Below, one piece after another: positions 21,560 through 24,346 of a stretch of DNA of 24,346 nt (position 1 is the stretch's first letter; the number at the start of each line of letters is the position of its first letter). This stretch comes from Candidatus Spechtiibacteriota bacterium (GTDB lineage: Bacteria > Patescibacteriota > Minisyncoccia > Spechtbacterales > HO2-43-30): contig JACOUK010000018.1 of assembly GCA_016177905.1 (NCBI GenBank), positions 1 to 24,346 on the forward strand. Reading direction: 5' to 3'. The translations under genes and the position numbers were made by a program. The notes under the pieces are model-generated. The model had not been told where the DNA came from and did no database searches. It saw only the letters and a list, made by a program, of their open reading frames with translations.

Positions 21560-22779
21560 AAACTCGAATGAAAATCAAAAAGAAGAATGCGAAATCAGGC
21601 AGCGCGAGGCGCATGCGCAAGCGGAGAAAGCTGGCTATTTACAAGAAAACAAAGATACAAACAGCGAAACCTTCCGCCGCAAAGAAGCGCCCGAGCGATT
21701 TTACGTCGGAATGGGAGAGCGGTCTTCAGACGTTGCTTTCTCGCGGCAGACAGCGAGGTTTTGTAACGTACGGGGAAATTTTGAATCTTATCCCAAACGC
21801 CGAGTATGATATCGAAGGGCTGGAAAGAGTGTATGACGCGCTATCGAGCGCGAATATCAACGTAAGCGATTCAAAAGAGCTTCTCAAAGAGCCGACTCCG
21901 GAAGAGATGAAAAAAACTGAAGGAGAAATAAGCCTAGAGAATCCCCAGTTTGATTCCGTGCAAATGTATTTGCGGGAAATTGGGCGCGTTGCTTTTCTTA
22001 CGGGCGACGAAGAAAAGGAACTGGCAAAACGCATCGAGATGGGAGATCAGGAAGCAAGACAGAAACTTACACAGGCAAACCTTCGGCTTGTTGTTTCTAT
22101 CGCGAAGAAATATGTCGGGCGCAGCCCAAATCTCACACTTTTGGATCTTATTCAGGAGGGGAATATGGGCCTTTTTCGCGCAGTCGAAAAGTTTGACTAT
22201 CGGCGGGGCTATAAATTTTCGACCTACGCGACCTGGTGGATTCGTCAATCCGTAACGCGCGCTCTCGCGGACCAGGCGCGCACCATTCGCATACCCGTGC
22301 ATATGGTGGAAACCATATCAAAATATACGCAGGTTCGGCGCAATTTGCTTCAGGATCTGGGGCGCGAGCCGATGGCGGAAGAAATCGCCGCGGAAATGGG
22401 TTTGGAGCCTGAAAAAATCCGCCATATCCAGAAGATTTCGCAGGAGACTGTGTCGCTCGAAGCGCCCGTAGGGGAGGATGAGGAAGATAGCGTGCTTGGA
22501 GAATTTATCGAAGATGAAAAAGAAATTACGCCCACAACGTCCGCGGCGCGCGCGCTTCTTCGCGATCGCATGAGCGCGATTATCAAGGATCTTTCACCCC
22601 GCGAACAAAAAATTCTCGATATGCGTTTTGGGCTGACGGATAGCATTGCCCATACCCTCGAGGAGGTGGGAAGAGAATTCGGAGTGACTCGAGAACGAAT
22701 CCGCCAAATCGAAGCAAAAGCCCTTGAAAAAATGCGAAAACACGAAGCCTCAAAGAAACTCGCGGGGTATTATAAATAG
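21556..22779 (+). CDS. rpoD: Primary sigma factor (sigma-70/RpoD)
   Basis: Directs RNA polymerase to housekeeping promoters. The 407-residue protein opens with a very basic ~46-residue tail (KIKKKNAKSGSARRMRKRRK), followed by region 1.1 (~52-105; GLQTLLSRGRQRGFVTYGEILNLIP), region 1.2 (SVQMYLREIGRVAFLTGDEE), region 2 (NLRLVVSIAKKYVGR, LLDLIQEGNMGLFRAVEKFDYRRGYKFSTYATWWIRQ with the -10-recognition helix), region 3 (IPVHMVETISK onward) and region 4 (HTLEEVGREFGVTRERIRQIEAKAL, -35 recognition). All DNA-binding regions are intact, consistent with the TTGACA/TATAAT-like and extended -10 promoters found around it. Overlaps dnaG by ATGA, so the two are translationally coupled, the old dnaG-rpoD pairing. 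Confidence 0.96.
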   Translation: MKTRMKIKKKNAKSGSARRMRKRRKLAIYKKTKIQTAKPSAAKKRPSDFTSEWESGLQTLLSRGRQRGFVTYGEILNLIPNAEYDIEGLERVYDALSSANINVSDSKELLKEPTPEEMKKTEGEISLENPQFDSVQMYLREIGRVAFLTGDEEKELAKRIEMGDQEARQKLTQANLRLVVSIAKKYVGRSPNLTLLDLIQEGNMGLFRAVEKFDYRRGYKFSTYATWWIRQSVTRALADQARTIRIPVHMVETISKYTQVRRNLLQDLGREPMAEEIAAEMGLEPEKIRHIQKISQETVSLEAPVGEDEEDSVLGEFIEDEKEITPTTSAARALLRDRMSAIIKDLSPREQKILDMRFGLTDSIAHTLEEVGREFGVTRERIRQIEAKALEKMRKHEASKKLAGYYK

Positions 22780-22840
22780 CTCACGTATCAGGAAAAACAA
22801 AAACCGCCAAGAAGTTCCATGGCACTAGGGCTAAAAACTC

Positions 22841-22869
22841 TTGACTTTTATCAGCACCTATAGTATTTG
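22841..22869 (+). promoter_or_regulatory. Possible promoter for the NAD synthetase gene
   Basis: TTGACT (22841-22846) is a 5/6 -35. The hexamer 17 bases on, TATTTG (22864-22869), is a poor -10. About 37 bases remain to ATG 22907, longer than other leaders here; a weak AGG precedes the ATG. The gap 22780-22906 holds no clear terminator. Confidence 0.35.
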
Positions 22870-22906
22870 AGAGACAGAACTTTGATTTTACGAATATCGA
22901 GGTATT

Positions 22907-24346
22907 ATGCAAGATATGATCGAGAAATTAGCTGGCCTAAAACTATCGCTCTGCCAAATGGCCGTAATTCCGGGGCGTCCGGATGAAAATACCACGTACA
23001 TTGTCCGCGAAATCAAGGAAGCAATCAAACGCAGGGTTGATATCATATTTTTTACCGAGCTTGGCGTAAGCGGGTACTTCATCGGAGATATGTTTGAAGA
23101 CGAAGCGTTCCTCGCCGATCTTTCAAGCCGTCACCGCGAAATCGAGGTCGCCACAAAGGGCGGTATCACCGCCATCATCGGCACGTTTGTTCCAAATTTT
23201 GCCACGAAGGGAGAAGACGGCCGCGTGCGCGGCTTAAACTCCGCCGTGATATATTCAAACGGCGCGTATATCGGCCACACGGTAAAAACACTTCAGCCGA
23301 ACTACCGGATATTCAGAGATGACAGGCACAGTTTTTCTTTGCGAAAAATCGCTCTGGAACAGAACGCATTGCCGGAAGATTTGCTGAATCCTTTCGCGCT
23401 TACGACGCGCGATGGCAGACAAGTGAAGTTAGGATTGATGCTTTGCGAGGATATGTGGCATCAGGATTATTGTCTAAACCCCGGCAAAATTTTAGTGATT
23501 AATGGCGCGGATATCCTTTGCAATGTATCCTGTTCGCCGTGGACATGGCAAAAGAACCGCAAGCGCCATCAGATCGTAAAGAATTTGTGCGGCGAATGTC
23601 ATGTGCCGTTTGTCTACGTAAACAACACCGGAGTTCAAAACACCGGAAAGAATTTCATGGTTTTTGACGGAGCTTCGACTGTGTATAACCCTGACGGAGA
23701 AATAGTATTCGAAGTCCCGCCATACGCGAGCGGTTCACATGATCTCATCCTTGGTGAACGTATGCCGCCGTTGCCGCTGAAAGCCCAGGACGATACTAAA
23801 GAGCTTTATGAGGCACTCCGACACGGCGCGCAAGGTTTCTTGGAACTTACTCCTGCATTGATGCGGAGAGCAATCATCGGATTGAGCGGCGGTATTGACT
23901 CGTCGCTTGCGGCCGCGCTTTGGGTGGATGTTCTTGGCCCGGAAAATGTCATCGGCGTCAACATGCCGTCGAAGTATAACGCGAGCGAGACGCGGGATGA
24001 CGCCCAGGAACTTGCGAAAAATCTCGGCATTGAGTATCTTACGCATCCGATTCAGGAAGCTGTTGATGTCATCGCGCGCGCAACAGGTGTTGACGAGGGG
24101 ACGCTTGCCTACGAAAATATCCAGGCGCGCGTGCGCATGGAAGTACTCGCGGCTCTCGCGCAGAAACTCAATGCCTTTTTCCCTTGCAACTCCAATAAAG
24201 TTGAGCTCGCGTTCGGCTATGGCACGCAATATGGAGATCTTGCCGGCGAAATAACTCTGTTCGGCGATTTGATAAAGCGGGAAATTTATCAGGTCGCGGA
24301 TTATATGAACAAAGTTGTGTTCAAACGAGAGGTTATTCCGCAAAGA
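22907..24346 (+). CDS. nadE: Glutamine-dependent NAD(+) synthetase (3' end outside the window)
   Basis: Converts nicotinate adenine dinucleotide to NAD using ATP and glutamine-derived ammonia. The frame is open from ATG 22907 to the window end (480 codons) with no stop. The N-terminal nitrilase-type glutaminase domain has its full triad: Glu 51 (FFTELGVSGY), Lys 127 (GHTVKTLQPNYRIFRDDRH) and Cys 180 (LMLCEDMWH). The C-terminal synthetase domain has the PP-loop SGGIDS (327-332), then VIGVNMPSKYNASETRDDAQELAKNLGIEY, YENIQARVRMEVLAALAQ and GYGTQYGDLAGEITLFGDL. Codon choice differs from the genes before it: Ile is mostly ATC and Gly mostly GGC, hinting at a different origin. The missing end should be roughly 60-200 residues. 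Confidence 0.95.
   Translation, partial: MQDMIEKLAGLKLSLCQMAVIPGRPDENTTYIVREIKEAIKRRVDIIFFTELGVSGYFIGDMFEDEAFLADLSSRHREIEVATKGGITAIIGTFVPNFATKGEDGRVRGLNSAVIYSNGAYIGHTVKTLQPNYRIFRDDRHSFSLRKIALEQNALPEDLLNPFALTTRDGRQVKLGLMLCEDMWHQDYCLNPGKILVINGADILCNVSCSPWTWQKNRKRHQIVKNLCGECHVPFVYVNNTGVQNTGKNFMVFDGASTVYNPDGEIVFEVPPYASGSHDLILGERMPPLPLKAQDDTKELYEALRHGAQGFLELTPALMRRAIIGLSGGIDSSLAAALWVDVLGPENVIGVNMPSKYNASETRDDAQELAKNLGIEYLTHPIQEAVDVIARATGVDEGTLAYENIQARVRMEVLAALAQKLNAFFPCNSNKVELAFGYGTQYGDLAGEITLFGDLIKREIYQVADYMNKVVFKREVIPQR

Noticed and set aside
23735..24343. Minus-strand frame opposite the NAD synthetase
   Set aside because: The plus strand is a continuous NadE with all catalytic residues; the minus frame is a shadow.
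1..24346. CRISPR array, insertion sequence or prophage
   Set aside because: No regularly spaced direct repeats with unique spacers, and no transposase, integrase or phage structural gene in any frame.

Overview
The window looks like a piece of a Patescibacteria (Candidate Phyla Radiation) genome, most probably a Parcubacteria-like lineage. The basis is compact gene packing, few Shine-Dalgarno sites, a secreted protein built of GNATTTAS-type repeats, an AspRS without the GAD insertion, Parcubacteria-style LCP/CtpA/S11 cell-envelope proteins, and the local order NIF3-dnaG-rpoD. This is a judgement from recognised protein styles; there is no rRNA in the window to confirm it.

Layout. 1-1931: end of a repetitive surface protein and a secreted Pro/Thr-linker protein. 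2043-8851: a surface-glycan block with GT2, GT4, a broken O-antigen polymerase/ligase (Wzy/WaaL type), a second GT2, an LCP glycan transferase and a CtpA protease. 8873-10970: rplI and pyrG. 10842-11329 (minus): rpmA and a possible small cistron behind it. 11328-14305: an Ada-like zinc-domain membrane protein, aspS and a D,D-carboxypeptidase. 14386-15189 (minus): a SIMPL/DUF541 protein flanked by a short duplicated relic. 15340-18783: a cluster joining a DUF1611/DgcN-like protein, an Mpl-like Mur ligase, a LysW-like zinc ribbon (minus) and a broken threonine-synthase-like PLP enzyme. 18849-22779: NIF3, dnaG, rpoD. 22907-24346: glutamine-dependent NAD synthetase, running off the end.

Themes. 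(1) Several genes have a good sigma-70 -10 box only 6-8 bases before the start codon, so many mRNAs are probably leaderless; this also lets divergent genes share CATATG or CCATGG as back-to-back starts. (2) The glycan genes carry palindromic sequences in frame inside their coding regions, plus a 7-bp tandem repeat. (3) Three genes (GT4, O-antigen polymerase, PLP enzyme) lack expected segments. They may be decaying, or the assembly may have lost sequence. (4) A run of 17 A sits at the overlap of the DUF1611 and Mur-ligase genes, where slippage would fuse the two proteins. (5) The DUF1611/Mur ligase/LysW-like/PLP neighbourhood may be an uncharacterised amino-acid or peptide modification pathway. 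No CRISPR array, tRNA, rRNA, transposase or integrase was seen.
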